Shown: positions 30,959 through 41,234 of the stretch, in pieces
Position numbering within the stretch: position 1 is the first letter of the stretch
Layout: the number at the start of each line of letters is the position of its first letter
DNA from: Anodontia alba
Taxonomy: Eukaryota; Mollusca; Bivalvia; Lucinida; Lucinidae
Length of the DNA stretch: 64,000 bases
NCBI GenBank assembly: GCA_964016985.1
Contig: OZ024823.1
Span: forward strand, 39,404,264-39,468,263
Direction: 5' to 3'
The notes under the pieces: model-generated
The model's input: only the letters and a program-made list of their open reading frames with translations
Told to the model about the DNA's origin: nothing
Database searches by the model: none
Translations under genes and position numbers: made by a program

Positions 30959-31162
30959 CAGTAAAACCTGTGTAAGACAGCCACCTTTGAATTTGACTTT
31001 AGTGGCTGATGTGGAAAGGTGGATGTCTTATAAAAGTACATGTCATGTAATTTTGCTAGCAAAATTACATGACATGTACCTTTATAAGACAGACAACTTT
31101 TTCCACATCAACCACTATTTAAAATCAGTCTCGAAGGTGGCTCTCTTACACAGGTTTTACTG
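30959..31162. mobile_element. Pogo-type MITE family N, complete
   Basis: CAGTAAAACCTGTGTAAGAC and its inverted partner CTTACACAGGTTTTACTG, flanked by TA. The body is an almost complete palindrome: CCACCTTTGAATTTGAC, GTACATGTCATGTAATTTTG, CTAG, mirror. 204 bp. Confidence 0.88.
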
Positions 31163-31191
31163 TAATGCATTCCTATGAAAATATACATGAG

Positions 31192-31418
31192 CAACGTCAG
31201 AAAACATGTCTTCGAGCATATGCACCAGCGATGATTCAGATCAGCCCGCGCATTCGCGTAATCAGATCGGAATACTCTCTCGGCGCATTTGGATAGTCAA
31301 GGATGCAAAGTTTCTTCATGCGGACAACGTAGACTCCGATCAAACTGCGCGGATGCGCAGGCTGATTTGAGTCTTTGTTGCGCGCGCACATGTGAGAAGA
31401 TATGTTTCTCACGTTGAT
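31192..31418. mobile_element. H1 element
   Basis: AACGTCAGAAAACATGTCTTC at the left and GAAGATATGTTTCTCACGTT at the right. Two inner palindromic blocks built on GATCAG and TGCGC. Parallel copies at 36388, 47890 and 53930. Confidence 0.75.
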
Positions 31419-31721
31419 GTTCAATTGTTCAAAAGGCTTATCATGTGTTTAATGTGACAATCGAGCGTATGAATAAATTATCCACATATTTGCACAAACA
31501 GCTGTATTCACTGAGCAAGCATGTATACACGGTCTTGAAATGCACGGACAGTTGTTGTGTTTACCGAAGCGTAAAGTGTTTTTTCGTTCTCACTTTTTAC
31601 GTTCAAAGCATCAAAGCTTCATATAAACAGATGGGACACTTTAGATTATTGTTGTTTTTTTTCTCGGAAGCTTCGGCTTGACAGTTCATATATATATTCT
31701 TCGTTTATATAAAATGCCATA

Positions 31722-31831
31722 TCCCAGAGGGCACACAACGTTAAAACAACGTCGATTCAACGTTGATTCAACGTTTTGACGTTGAATCAACGTTGAATCG
31801 ACGTTGTTACAACGTTGTTTGTCTGCTGGGA
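31722..31831. mobile_element. Family O palindrome
   Basis: TCCCAGAGGGCACACAACGTT...AACGTTGTTTGTCTGCTGGGA, with internal CGTCGATTCAACGTTGATTC and mirror. It is made of repeated CAACGTT words. The TCCCAG ends resemble those of family J. Confidence 0.82.
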
Positions 31832-32242
31832 TGTCGTACTTACTTAGAAAAAGCAGCAAAATAGTTTTAGAATATCAGTGCTAACATTTAAACCTGGCGT
31901 TTTAAGATTGTTTTAATGCAGCTTTTATTTTATTTCTCTAGTGGGAGCAATCGAGTCCATATCGGTATCTTAATAAGTCGAGTTCCTATTAAGCCGGTGC
32001 TGGGAATAGGGAAGAGCACGTATGCAGCCATGCAAACGACACAGATGTTTTATGAAGAGTCTCAATAGAATCGCGACGATTTTCGTCCTGTCATGTGTTC
32101 TTTGTGTACAAGGGCAACATTTATATATTTTAATTGCATTTTCTAAATGTGAGAGAAAACGATACATTTTCTTTCTTTCTATTTTGAAAAATGGAAGAAA
32201 CATGCTCTCAGTTGGTTTTATTTCCTGACACCACATTCACAC
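31832..32242. other. No gene recognised
   Basis: Frames at 32022-32228 (plus) and 31970-32236 (minus) lack recognisable domains. Confidence 0.35.
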
Positions 32243-32455
32243 TACGTATTCGGACAGACAGGCCTGAGCAAACAGTGTAGACCCTAATCAGACGCCACAG
32301 AACGCGGCGTCTGATTAGGGTCTACACTGTTTGCCGCTCATCCAACAATTTTAGACGTACCAAAAGGTAGTAAATTGAGCTTATTCAAATGTTACGACGA
32401 CGACGAATGTGATATTGATATAAGATGTCACAATATTTGGGGTAAATTTGGTACG
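32243..32455 (+). mobile_element. G element, TACCGTA-like framework, worn ends
   Basis: Centre GCAAACAGTGTAGACCCTAA, TCAGACGCCAC...GTCTGATTAGGGTC. Both arms share the change CTAATC / GATTAG relative to the usual CAGATC / GATCTG. The right tail GTACCAAAAGGTAGTAAA, TTGGGGTAAATTTGGTA is as in 11899-12118. Confidence 0.72.
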
Positions 32456-32682
32456 CTATATCTTAAAGAAACGATATTACATAATGTGAAAAGGGAATCC
32501 TGTTGTAATATAGAATAAAACAGAAGATAAAATGTACTAGACACGGTTTGAGTGAGCGTTTTCTTTAGGGATAGTAGAAAAAAAATGCAACCCTCACACC
32601 AAGCGTCTAACCTTTTTCAGAATCAATGCATAATAAATCCTATTACATTAATGTTTGAGAAATTATAGGTCTCTGAAGAACT

Positions 32683-32757
32683 GATTGATTGATTGTGTTG
32701 GACTTTAACGACAGGTCAGCCCTTGTGGATCATTTTGTGTCGTCTCCCAGAGAAAGG
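32683..32757 (-). mobile_element. SINE 3' end fragment
   Basis: On the minus strand: TCTGGGAGACGACACAAAATG, GGGCTGACCTGTCGTTAAAG, CAACACAATCAATCAATCAG. The same 3' end is at 45158-45237. The tail repeats suggest a truncated SINE. Confidence 0.55.
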
Positions 32758-33129
32758 GAGAAAAGAGATAGAAGAGATAGTAGAAGAGATGAAAGAGAGG
32801 AACAGGGAAGAAAGAGGAACAGGGATGAAAATGAAGAAACGGAAGAAATAAAAACATTCCCCCCTCAACCTCTGCTACAAGGAAGCAGGCCTTGTCCAAC
32901 TGTAAGCCAGTATCAGTTGGACGCCCCGATGACGTAAGATACACGCCAATTTCGCCCCCCCCCCCTCCCCCGCTCCCCACCCAGGTCTCTGAAGAACTGC
33001 CCGAAAGTTTAAAGGAACAAACTTCTGAATTTCTCTTGAATGTATTATATGTGGATTGTTGCTATTTCTCGTGGGACTGCTTCACAAACACCTCTGCAGT
33101 CATAGATGTCTTTTATATTGTACAATGCA
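32758..33129. other. Purine-rich tract and unassigned sequence
   Basis: GA-rich at 32750-32850, C-rich near 32955-32980. The charged Arg/Glu frame here is low-complexity. Confidence 0.45.
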
Positions 33130-33325
33130 AACAGGTCATTATGCCATATGCGGGCAACAAAGACCTAGACCAGCCTGCCCATTCGAACAGTTTGATCCGG
33201 GCTTTTGTTATCCTCTTACAGAATCAGTTGGCACTGTAATTATATCGATGAAAGAGAAGGGTTTGACCAGACTGCGCGGAAGTGCAGGACTGATCTGGGC
33301 CTCTGCTGCTCGTATATGACATGAA
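33130..33325. mobile_element. H-type element, worn
   Basis: CATTATGCCATATGCGGGCAAC, CCTGCCCATTCGAACAGTTTG and ACCAGACTGCGCGGAAGTG to CTGCTGCTCGTATATGAC keep the H layout. Confidence 0.5.
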
Positions 33326-33486
33326 GGCCTTAAGATATCAGCCGTTTACTTGTGTGGATTATGTTATATCTGTCTTTTGTCGAATTAAATTAAATTGATT
33401 TGAGCGTTACCCAGTGACAGAGTAAACTGATTCAATAAGACATATTGTACAACTCTCACCAGATACAGGTCTCGGGATAAATAGTA

Positions 33487-33600
33487 TTCTTATTTAACCG
33501 CAAAAAAAAACATATGTTGTGGGTACTCATTAGAAGCGCCTCGCCGAGGCGCTTCTAATGAGTACACACAACATATGTTTTCATGGAGAATTGAGAAAAA
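33487..33600. mobile_element. Cassette of C type, intact
   Basis: TTCTTATTTAACC, ACATATGTTGTGGGTACTC, TTAGAAGCGCCTCG, CCGAGG and the mirror to ACATATGTTTTCATGGAG, AATTGAGAAAAA. The best example with G/C at the family-specific position. Confidence 0.82.
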
Positions 33601-34055
33601 AAAATCAATATTTATTGGATGGGAAAACTGGCCTACCTTGTGCCTTGATTCTGAATAGTGTTTTTTTCTCTGTGAAATTCCAAGTTTGCATAAAATTTCA
33701 ATGCGCCCCTCAGACTTTGTCAAGTATACATTAATCAAAATTCCGTCTGTCATTTCTACATTTAATTATTTCAGGCTGTCATTTCTAGGTTTAATTATTC
33801 ACAAATTAAAAAAACTGAACTTTATATATGAGAAGTTATATATACGCTTTACGCGAGTTAGATTTATTGGTAGAAATGAAGACTTTCAGCAGAAAACAAA
33901 CGCATTAAACATACTGTATTTAAGCTGTATATTTGAATATTGTCATGTCTTACCATAATTCTTCTATTTTCTTTACTTCAACTGGCGTTAGTGCCGTTTG
34001 GAGGCCGTAGGACGTCACCTTTTACTTCGCTATTATTGTGTAGTTTATATTTTCT
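33601..34055. other. No gene recognised
   Basis: A repeated CTGTCATTTCTA...TTTAATTATTC word occurs at about 33749 and 33777. No gene. Confidence 0.35.
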
Positions 34056-34261
34056 GGGCCCAGTTGTTCAAAACTAACGATGTTGTTAAAACTTTGATCA
34101 TTAAATATGGTATATATATGCTAATATTTTTGCTGAAAAAATGTGAGTAGCTTTTGCATTTGCAAATTGACTGTAAATTAGATATTGTACTTACTAGAAC
34201 AGTTAACATTTTGACCACTAATGAGCTCGTTAAGCTAACGTTGCTTTGAACAACTGGGCCC
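34056..34261. mobile_element. MITE-B, complete
   Basis: GGGCCCAGTTGTTCAAAACT at the left and GCTTTGAACAACTGGGCCC at the right. Half of the central hairpin remains (CTGAAAAAATGTGAGTAGC, TTTTGCA). Other copies at 37347 and 56472. Confidence 0.88.
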
Positions 34262-34331
34262 TGGTTATTTGTGATAACTGAACACATCAGCGCAGTCTCG
34301 CCAGAACCCATGCTTTTCGCTCATGTAAGCG

Positions 34332-34480
34332 GCGGTCAAGGGGAAACTAGAACCAAAGGACTAGACGTGGCCCATTTGACAACTCAGGGATACAACTCAT
34401 GCTGTATGCGGAGGCCAAGGGGAAACAACAACCAAAGGACTAGGCGTGGCCCATTTGACAACTTGGTGGTGGCCCATTTG
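34332..34480. repeat. ~78 bp imperfect tandem duplication
   Basis: CAAGGGGAAACNANAACCAAAG, GACTAG.CGTGGCCCATTTG, ACAACT occurs twice, with a further short GTGGCCCATTTGACTGCTTGG after it. Confidence 0.75.
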
Positions 34481-34609
34481 ACTGCTTGGTGTTACATCTA
34501 AAATGCTGGCTGACAGACTTAGAGCAGTCTGATCTCAGTGTTTTCTGAGTAAGTCTCTCTGACTGTTTAGGACAAACACTGTAAAGCACAAAGTCAATTC
34601 ATGTGAAGC

Positions 34610-34817
34610 TTAACATGCCTGGTAAACAAATCAGCAAACAACATTTTCAAACATATTTCTTACTTTTCACAGACAATAGGAGTTTTTGCATTTCATGCAA
34701 ATTGTCTCCTAAGCAGCCCAGTTGCACGAACTATCAAACTATATTTTCTGGGGAAAATAAGAAAATTAACATTTCTTTGCCGCCAGATGGTTTTGCTCAA
34801 ATAGTGCTAAAGGTTAA
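34610..34817 (+). mobile_element. TTAA-type MITE family I
   Basis: Flanked by TTAA on both sides. Left CATGCCTGGTAAACAAATC, right GCTCAAATAGTGCTAAAGG. The hairpin is broken at its tip (GTCTCCTAAGCAGCCCAG). Confidence 0.78.
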
Positions 34818-35095
34818 CATGGCATGGTTGAGTTAAAGAGATTTTAAAATGAACACGACAACCCGCGATTATCAATGTTTTTGTATTGATTTGATTTCCT
34901 TATATTGGCAGCGTAATGCGACAAAGGTCCTTGCTACGTATGGAAACGGTGTAGTATAACAGATCTGACCACACTGCCGTGTGATTTTGTCTGTTCCATT
35001 GATTTACAGATGTTGTTTTCATAAAACTTCTGCGAAGTTCTTACAATGATATAGAAATGAATTCTATTTGACTTTGCGTTTGTGTTTGTGGATAT

Positions 35096-35490
35096 TATCG
35101 ACGTGTAAACACCGGTGAATCATTCACAAACTGAATAAAGCCTGAAGAGCTTTATGTTAAGTTTGTGAGTGAGTCGCCGGTATTTACATTAGTGTTGGGA
35201 ATCGGCCAGAATTTCATAGTCGATCATCGGTTGTATAAAACCGATTGATCATCGATTAATAATCGACTTGCAGAAAATATAGTCACTCTTAATTTAGTCC
35301 CCTTCCAGGTACTTATTCATTGCTCCAAATCAAAAAGAGAGGCATTTAGATAATATTTTTTCTTATTTCGCCATGAAAACATATGTTGTAGGTGCGAGGC
35401 GCTTCTAATGAGTACCCTCAACATATGTTTTCTTGGAGGAATAAGAAAAATATCCGTACTTTTGGGTTGACTTATTTAAGACTATTTTAT

Positions 35491-35524
<34 letters not shown>

Positions 35525-35712
35525 CACTTTTACTGACCACAAATCTAGAATGACCCAATAGACAGCTTTGAATTTATTTCTAAAAATAGAATTTTTTGAT
35601 TAGTCGACAAAAACAAAAAAAAATATTTCCGATCATCAGCCGTAAGTAGCAAAAGTGACTGATGAGCGATTATAATCGATCATCAGTGGCAACACTAGTT
35701 TACATATCGATA
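35096..35712. mobile_element. Family R palindrome, split by a hAT-like insertion
   Basis: TATCGACGTGTAAACACCGG, TGAATCA...GTGAGTCGCCGGTATTTACAT, then the inserted element, then TTTACATATCGATA. Removing the insert gives a palindrome like 35964-36051. Confidence 0.75.
35190..35697. mobile_element. hAT-like MITE with cassette and 8 bp TSD
   Basis: Starts TAGTGTTGGGAATCGGCC and ends GTGGCAACACTA. Flanked by ATTTACAT (35182-35189) and GTTTACAT (35698-35705), 7 of 8 matching. TAGTGTTG/CAACACTA ends with an 8 bp duplication are typical of hAT elements. Inside are GATCATCGATTA blocks at both ends, a C-type cassette lacking part of its left arm (35363-35455) and a T run (35492-35524). No transposase. 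Confidence 0.82.
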
Positions 35713-35721
35713 AGATTGTAA

Positions 35722-35959
35722 GAGCCAGCGCATGGCAAAACCAACAAAATGGCATGTGCGCCTAGCGAAGACTTAGGTCAGCCTGGGCATCCGCCCAGTC
35801 TAATCAGAATCTTTGCTGTGCGCTCAGTGGGTAGCTAAGGGCCCAAGCTTTCCCCATGCGGACAGCGAAGACTCTGATCAGACTGGGCGGATGCCCAGGC
35901 TGATCTGAGTCTTCGCTGGGCGCACATGTCATTTTGTGGGTTATGTCATGCGCTGGCTC
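35722..35959. mobile_element. H2 element, complete
   Basis: GAGCCAGCGCATGGCAAAAC at the left and GTTATGTCATGCGCTGGCTC at the right. Two inner H cores (AGCGAAGACTTAGGTCAGCC; CAGCGAAGACTCTGATCAG...GAGTCTTCGCTG). The terminal repeats are unlike H1. Confidence 0.83.
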
Positions 35960-35963
35960 ATTT

Positions 35964-36051
35964 TATCGATGTATGAACACCCGCGAATCACCTGCCCGAG
36001 GAACTTTATGATAACTTTGAGGGTGATTCGTCGGGTTTTTACACATTGATA
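35964..36051. mobile_element. Family R palindrome
   Basis: TATCGATGTATGAACACCCG, CGAATCACCTGCCC...GGGTGATTCGTCGGGTTTTT, ACACATTGATA. Directly follows the H2 element. Confidence 0.7.
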
Positions 36052-36387
36052 AACCACAAAACAAATGCATTTCTTAAAATTCCAACTTTGTCAAGCCGTA
36101 GTTGTAAACCTCATTGAAATATTTCATTTAGAAATCCACGCAAAGAAAATAGTTCCACGGTTCTTGTTCAGTATAAATATCGAAATGTAAATGTCTTTTT
36201 GAATTTGCTCTCGATCAGTCAAATTGTATTAAATTAGAGTAAGCCTGTTGAGTTGGAATGATTGCATGATATCTCATAAGTAGAGATAAAATTACCAAAT
36301 TTTCCAAATCAGTTAGACGAAGTTTTACGTCCCTGACATGTATAAAAGCCATCAGATTTCTGTCCAGATACTCGCAGAAATGAACCG
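36052..36387. other. No gene recognised
   Basis: No supported feature. Confidence 0.35.
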
Positions 36388-36615
36388 CGACGTCAGAAAA
36401 CGTACCTTCAGACATATGCGCCCTGCAAAGATTCAGATTAGCCTGCGCGTTCGCGCAGTCTGATCAGAATCTTCACTGGGCACATTTTGGATAGCCCAGG
36501 ATGTATAGTTTCTTCATGCGGACAACGAAGACTCTGATCAGATTGCGCAGATGCGCAAGCTGATTTGAGTCTTCGTTGGGCGCACATATCAGAAGGTACA
36601 TTTTCTCACGTTGCG
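36388..36615. mobile_element. H1 element, complete
   Basis: CGACGTCAGAAAACGTACC at the left and GGTACATTTTCTCACGTTGCG at the right. Two palindromic cores inside (GCGCGTTCGCGCAGTCTGATC; GACTCTGATCAGATTGCGC...GAGTCTTCGTTGG). Confidence 0.82.
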
Positions 36616-36660
36616 ACTGAAATGGTCTTCAAAGTGGTTGCATACGTAATACAGTATATG

Positions 36661-36835
36661 TCTTCTTGCCACAGTCGAACCCGCGACCTCACAAGTCAGC
36701 ATTCTACGTAAATCTATATCGGGCCGTCATCGGCCCGTCAGGGTAGCTGACGGGCCGATGACGGCCCGATGTAGATTTACGCAGAATGCTAGCTGGGTCC
36801 TGGTCACAAGTCGGACGCGCATCAGAGGCAAGCTC
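36661..36835 (-). mobile_element. tRNA-like SINE head split by family J
   Basis: On the minus strand, ATGCGCGTCCGACTTGTGACC is followed by the J palindrome and then GAGGTCGCGGGTTCGACTG, a B box. Without J it resembles the head of the SINE at 6222. TCACAAGTC appears on both sides of the insert. Confidence 0.55.
36697..36797. mobile_element. Family J palindrome
   Basis: CAGCATTCTACGTAAATC...CGGGCCGTCATCGGCCCGTC and the mirror to GCAGAATGCTAGCTGGG. The GTCATC/GATGAC pair is changed on both arms relative to other copies. Confidence 0.85.
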
Positions 36836-37134
36836 AGTTCCTATGGAGAAATAAGTTCGGCATATTCAGTTTATTACTTAGTACAATGTAAATATTGAGA
36901 AATGCTATACATAGTGTGATCACCTACCTTACTACCCGATCTAACTTTCTAATAACTTTCTAGAAAACATAATTGCTATTGGAAATTCACAATCCATAAA
37001 TCGAGCATTGCTGACATATCTCAGAATGAATGACATGGCGAGGAAGGAAAAGTACAGAAAATGCATCCATTATTGCGAGATTTGGTTTTTCCTCTCAACC
37101 ATTAGTGCAGATGCTTTGTCATGCTTTTATATGT
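36836..37134. other. No feature recognised
   Basis: No supported feature. Confidence 0.35.
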
Positions 37135-37273
37135 ACATTTGACTCTTATTATCTCGAACACTGATTACTCAAACTAATGCTTGAGGCAAACTAAATAAAG
37201 AGCAATAATAGCGGTTCAGGTTGCAAGCAAAAAATCCTGGTCTCTTGGAGTTTGGGATGCTGAGAGTCGACTG
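37135..37273. mobile_element. Pogo-E, short worn copy
   Basis: CATTTGACTCTTATTATCTC at the left and GATGCTGAGAGTCGACTG at the right, with TA next to both. Internally deleted relative to 6966-7266. Confidence 0.68.
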
Positions 37274-37346
37274 TATCTGTATGGACGTCACTATATAGTG
37301 TACTTTGTATTTTTCAAGTCCTTTGTGATCATTGAACCCATTCCAT

Positions 37347-37593
37347 GGCCCAGTTGTTCAAAGCATCGTTAGCTTAACGAGCTCGTTAGTGGTCAAAATA
37401 TTAAATGTTCTAGTACATTTGTAAGTACAGTATCTAATTCACAGGTATTTTACTGAAAAAAAATGTGAGTAGCTTTTGCAAATGCAAAAGCTACACACAA
37501 TTTTTTCAGCAAAAATATTAGCGTATATGCCATATTTAATTATTAAAGTTTTAACGATACGTTAACTAACGACATCGTTAGTTTTGAACAACT
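37347..37593. mobile_element. MITE-B, right terminal repeat cut by MITE-A
   Basis: GGCCCAGTTGTTCAAAGC at the left. The central hairpin TGTGAGTAGCTTTTGCAAATG with mirror AAAAGCTACACACA is near perfect. The right end reads TTTTGAACAACT and then stops at the MITE-A insertion. TGGGTCC after MITE-A is its remaining end. Confidence 0.85.
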
Positions 37594-37871
37594 CATTACG
37601 AAAACATGCCTATTCAAACATACTGCAAATTTTATCACCAACAAATGAAAATTTTCAGATGAAAAATTCTGATAATTTTCATGTTTCTGCTCAAAACATA
37701 GATTGTTGGTACTCGTTAGAACCGCCTCGACGAGGCGGTTCTAACGAGTATCCACAATCTATGTTTTGATCAGAAATAAGAAAAATAATGTATACCCCTG
37801 TAAACCCCAGTTTTACTATATAAAAGTGGGGTTTAAGGGGGTCAAAATTATATAGGCATGTTTTCGAGATG
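37594..37871 (+). mobile_element. MITE-A copy 14, inside MITE-B
   Basis: Ends CATTACGAAAACATGCC and GGCATGTTTTCGAGATG. Complete, with an intact cassette. It splits the right terminal repeat of MITE-B, showing that A moved after B. Confidence 0.9.
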
Positions 37872-38283
37872 TGGGTCCAGGATATTTGAAAAATATGAGG
37901 GTCACTGATAAGGCCGAACTGACCGAAACTAGCTAGTATGGACCAGAAAATTTGACGTGGTTTCCTTGCTCTCAAGAGTGATTCCTTTTAGAATATATTC
38001 ATTACAGGATTTTCGTTTTTGTCTTTGCTTATATTTGTTCACAAATTTCCTCTTGGGTGGCATTTTATCTTGAACAATTGAACAAAACAGTCGTATATTC
38101 TATCAAATTCGTGTTCCTTCTAAACCACTCGAGGCTTATAATAGCGGAATTGAATTTTCGTCATTACAAAAATTTTAAGAATATCTCAAACAGTTAAAAG
38201 GAATGTCAGTTAAATTATATTTATAGTAAACCATTCTTGATAAAGTTCTGTGCGTTACAGCCAATTTCTACATCAATGCATTT
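37872..38283. other. No gene recognised
   Basis: No supported feature. Confidence 0.35.
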
Positions 38284-38499
38284 TTAACGTTTAGCATGCT
38301 GGGTAAAAATTTCAGCAGACGACATTATGAAATGATTGTCTTAATTTTACCAGGAAACAGGATTTGACTCTTCATGCAAATCGCCTCCATTGGGGACATT
38401 TTGCATGAAATGTCAAATGCAGTTTTTCGGTAAAAATAAAAATAAAAAAAATATCAATTTTTCGTCTGCTGAATTTGCTCATACAGTGCTAAAGGTTAA
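38284..38499 (+). mobile_element. TTAA-type MITE family I, complete
   Basis: Starts TTAACGTTTAGCATGCTGGG, ends CTCATACAGTGCTAAAGGTTAA. Hairpin AATCGCCTCCATTGGGGAC / TTTTGCATGAAATGTC is slightly worn. Confidence 0.85.
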
Positions 38500-38839
38500 G
38501 ACGTGCGATAGAATGATTTGGAAATAATTTTCGACTGAACATTGATCCATTAAAAGTATCGCCATACACGTTTTCGAGTCTGATAACTTTGAGTCGAATG
38601 GATACACGTGAAGGATTTTGCCGACATTTTGCCATGGGAGATAACTTATACAGACAGGAAGTTGTCTAACTAGTATTTGAAACCGAAAATTTGCTCCCAC
38701 TAGAGCGCAAAACATTGACGAAGCTACCCAAGGAAGGCCACAATCACGAAACACACAATTCCCGAGGGACGAAAGGTGAAGGGATGAGGAATAACGACAC
38801 AATGGCAATACCCGATATACAAATAAACAAGAAATATCT
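38500..38839. other. No gene recognised
   Basis: A 109-codon minus-strand frame (38479-38808) has no recognisable domain and overlaps the family I end, so it is probably chance. Confidence 0.4.
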
Positions 38840-39067
38840 TTAACCCATTAAAGACTGAATAAACCCTTCCACACTATATATTCGATGAGTCCATTTTCGA
38901 TTTTAGATATGTCAGGCCATACGATAAAGAATGTCCTACAGAAAAAATGTTTGAACTATTTGCAAACAGTGAAGACCCTGATCAGACGCCGCGTTCTGCG
39001 GCGTCTGATCTGGGTCTACACTGTTTCCCAGTCATCCGTTAAGCGGTGTCCGTTCTTCAATGGGTCA
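38840..39067. mobile_element. G element with TTAACCCATT ends
   Basis: Left TTAACCCATTAAAGACTG, right GTCCGTTCTTCAATGGGTCAA. Centre palindrome TGCAAACAGTGAAGACCCTG, TCAGACGCCGC, GTTCTGC, and mirror. TTAA-type target is suggested. Confidence 0.8.
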
Positions 39068-39384
39068 AAAAGATAAACGTCGTATAAATGAAATGGAAGA
39101 GTGATTTGTAATGAGGAGGTAAGGTTAGTGATTTATGGACTAAGATTCATAGACTGTGCCCAACTTAACACTGGTTTTCCTTGCACTAATTTCTTTTGTG
39201 GTACGCTGAGTATCTTGCTAACTCGGTTCTGAAAGATTTAGTTTTAAGCCATGGGCTTCAACCCCCTCTAGTAAGAATAATTTTACCAATCCATCAAAAT
39301 TGCCGTGGGCTGATACGAAGTGAAAACTAAAATATGCGTTTGCAAAACCAATGGAACAATAAATGTACCACCGCTTGACAAAAC
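39068..39384. other. No feature recognised
   Basis: No supported feature. Confidence 0.35.
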
Positions 39385-39600
39385 TAATAATTTGGCATGT
39401 GCGCCCATCAAAGACTCAGCTCAGCCTGGGCATCCGCCCAGTCTGATTACAATCTTCACTGTGCGCTACAGTGGGTAGCTTATGAAACAAGCTTTTTTCA
39501 TACGGACGGCGAAGACTCGTCTGATCAATATCGGTGGATGCAAAGGCTGATCTGTCAAATTGTTGGTTTTATCTTGCAGAGGCTCAAATCATAGTCAAAG
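39385..39600. mobile_element. H2-like element, worn
   Basis: AATTTGGCATGTGCGCCCATC, AGCCTGGGCATCCGCCCAG and GACGGCGAAGACTCG follow the H2 layout. The ends are decayed. Confidence 0.6.
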
Positions 39601-39895
39601 TTTGACCATGATCTTAAGGAATCAATCGTTATATAAACAGAAAGTATTTTGATGACCGCACCTGAAACCGTTTTCTTCGGCGATTCGATAAAAAATTAAC
39701 AAATAGTTTTCATCGAAATAGTGTTCATCGCCAAATAATCAGTATATCAACCCTCACTCTATTTTTTGTATCTTATATATCTTACTTCAAACACATAAAT
39801 CTGCCTTTATTTCTAGCGTCTAAAATACTTCTCCGACACAGGCGCAGATTTTTATTCTTGCACCCTTGTCTACATGTGTAATTATTTTCGATCTA
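39601..39895. other. No feature recognised
   Basis: AT-rich flank of the mariner insertion. Confidence 0.4.
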
Positions 39896-41234
39896 CGAGG
39901 GATGTTCGAAATGAATTTCTTATTTCTATCTGGAGACTTCAAATTTCAAGTTATCCCAAAAGTACTCATTTCATGCCCTCGAAGTACTCCCCGTGGCTAG
40001 AAATGCAAAGTTTCAGCCGATGTATCCACTTCTTGAAGGCGTCACGGTACGCTGATTTGGGCACAGTAATAAGGTACTGATGAATCGCAGATCCAAGTGC
40101 CTGTCGGGACTGGTTATTCCGCCCAGCAAGGAATGCTTTCAATTTCGGAAACAAAAAGAAATCACATGGGGCAAGGTCTGGGGAATACGGGGGGTGAGGC
40201 AAAACAGTTACTTTTTCTTTCTTCAAAAACGCCGTAACTATTGCGGAGGTATGAGCTGGGGCATTGTCATGTAGAAGACGGACATGTTTAAAACCAGTGG
40301 CAGGGCGTCGTTTCTGATAATACTTTTTCAGTTTCTTCAGTACTACGTCTTTGTAGTACTTTCCGGTGATGCTTTTGCCCTTTTTCACTGGCACTTTTAT
40401 TGCGACTCCTTCACCAGAGAAGAAGATTACATACAAAACCTTCTTTGTACTCAAAGAATGTTGGCAATTATTGGGCGTTTGCTGTGTTTAGTGGCCCAGA
40501 TCTTATTGCTAACAATTCTGACGGGCTCAAAATAATGGACCCAGGTTTCATCACCTGTGACGACATTGGCAAACTGCTTTTTGTCATATTTTGGAAACAT
40601 CTGAAGCAGCTTTTTGGCCACTTTAACCCGTTGCCTCTTTTGCTCGTCAGTCAATAGATGTGGCACCCATCTAGCAGAAATCTTTCTGACTTTCAAATGC
40701 TTCTTCAAAATAAGGTGAACCGTTGATAGCGATATGCCTACCTTTCGTGCAATATCACGAACTGTAAATCTGGCATCTCCTTCAATGATTTCCTTTATTT
40801 TGGAAACGATTTCTTTACGAGATGCAGATTTTGGCCTACCTGATTTCGGTGCATTTTTGATGGACTCTTCACCAGACTCAGATTTCTTTTTCCACCGCCG
40901 AACTGTGTCATAAGACACACAAGAAGGTCCAAAAGCAGTAGAAATTTCAGTCGTCAGCTTCTTCAAAGAACAACCAAGTTTTGAGCGAGCTTTGATGTAA
41001 GCCCGTATTTCATCTTTTTTGTCGACGCTTCTACAAACCATTTTTACTGCAGTGGTCAATGACTGCGTGTATTCAAATGGCAAATTTTATGTCTTACACT
41101 TAGTCTAACATGTACATTTATACACCATTGTGTAGATATTGAATAGCGCTATACAGGTATGTATTGGTTTTTATCGTGCCCCACGTGGATATCGAGCTAG
41201 AGGACCATAAGCAATTCTTTTCGAACATCCCTCG
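39896..41234 (-). mobile_element. Mariner transposon, near-intact, 1339 bp
   Basis: Terminal inverted repeats CGAGGGATGTTCGAAA at the left and TTTTCGAACATCCCTCG at the right are flanked by TA (39894-39895 and 41235-41236), the duplicated target of Tc1/mariner elements. The whole interior is taken up by the transposase gene on the minus strand. Length and structure match a full-length mariner. The single frameshift is the only obvious lesion, so this is a young insertion. Confidence 0.95.
39966..41083 (-). pseudogene. Mariner transposase, one frameshift
   Basis: The enzyme would cut and rejoin mariner DNA at TA sites in the nucleus. Two frames cover it: 41083-40451 (210 codons) and 40454-39966 (162 codons), offset near 40455-40465, so a one-base indel breaks it. 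The N-terminal part has helix-turn-helix motifs (KKLTTEISTAFG; TVRDIARKVGISLSTVHLI), then the mariner signature WVPHLLTDEQKRQRV. The first catalytic Asp is in VTGDETWVHYFEP. The second frame has the second Asp in LLHDNAPAHTS and the third in YSPDLAPCDFFLFPKLK, with 34 residues between them (D,D34D, mariner class). The start could be at 41083 or the Met at 41041; the latter gives about 355 residues, close to the family norm. All three catalytic Asp are present. Confidence 0.93.

Noticed and set aside
32689..32937. Arg/Glu-rich frame
   Set aside because: GA-rich low-complexity sequence next to a SINE fragment.
36697..36797. 9 bp target duplication for family J (TCACAAGTC)
   Set aside because: Not seen at the other four J copies; it may come from the interrupted tRNA-like sequence.
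38479..38808. 109-codon minus-strand frame
   Set aside because: No recognisable domain, overlaps a family I MITE end, composition unremarkable.
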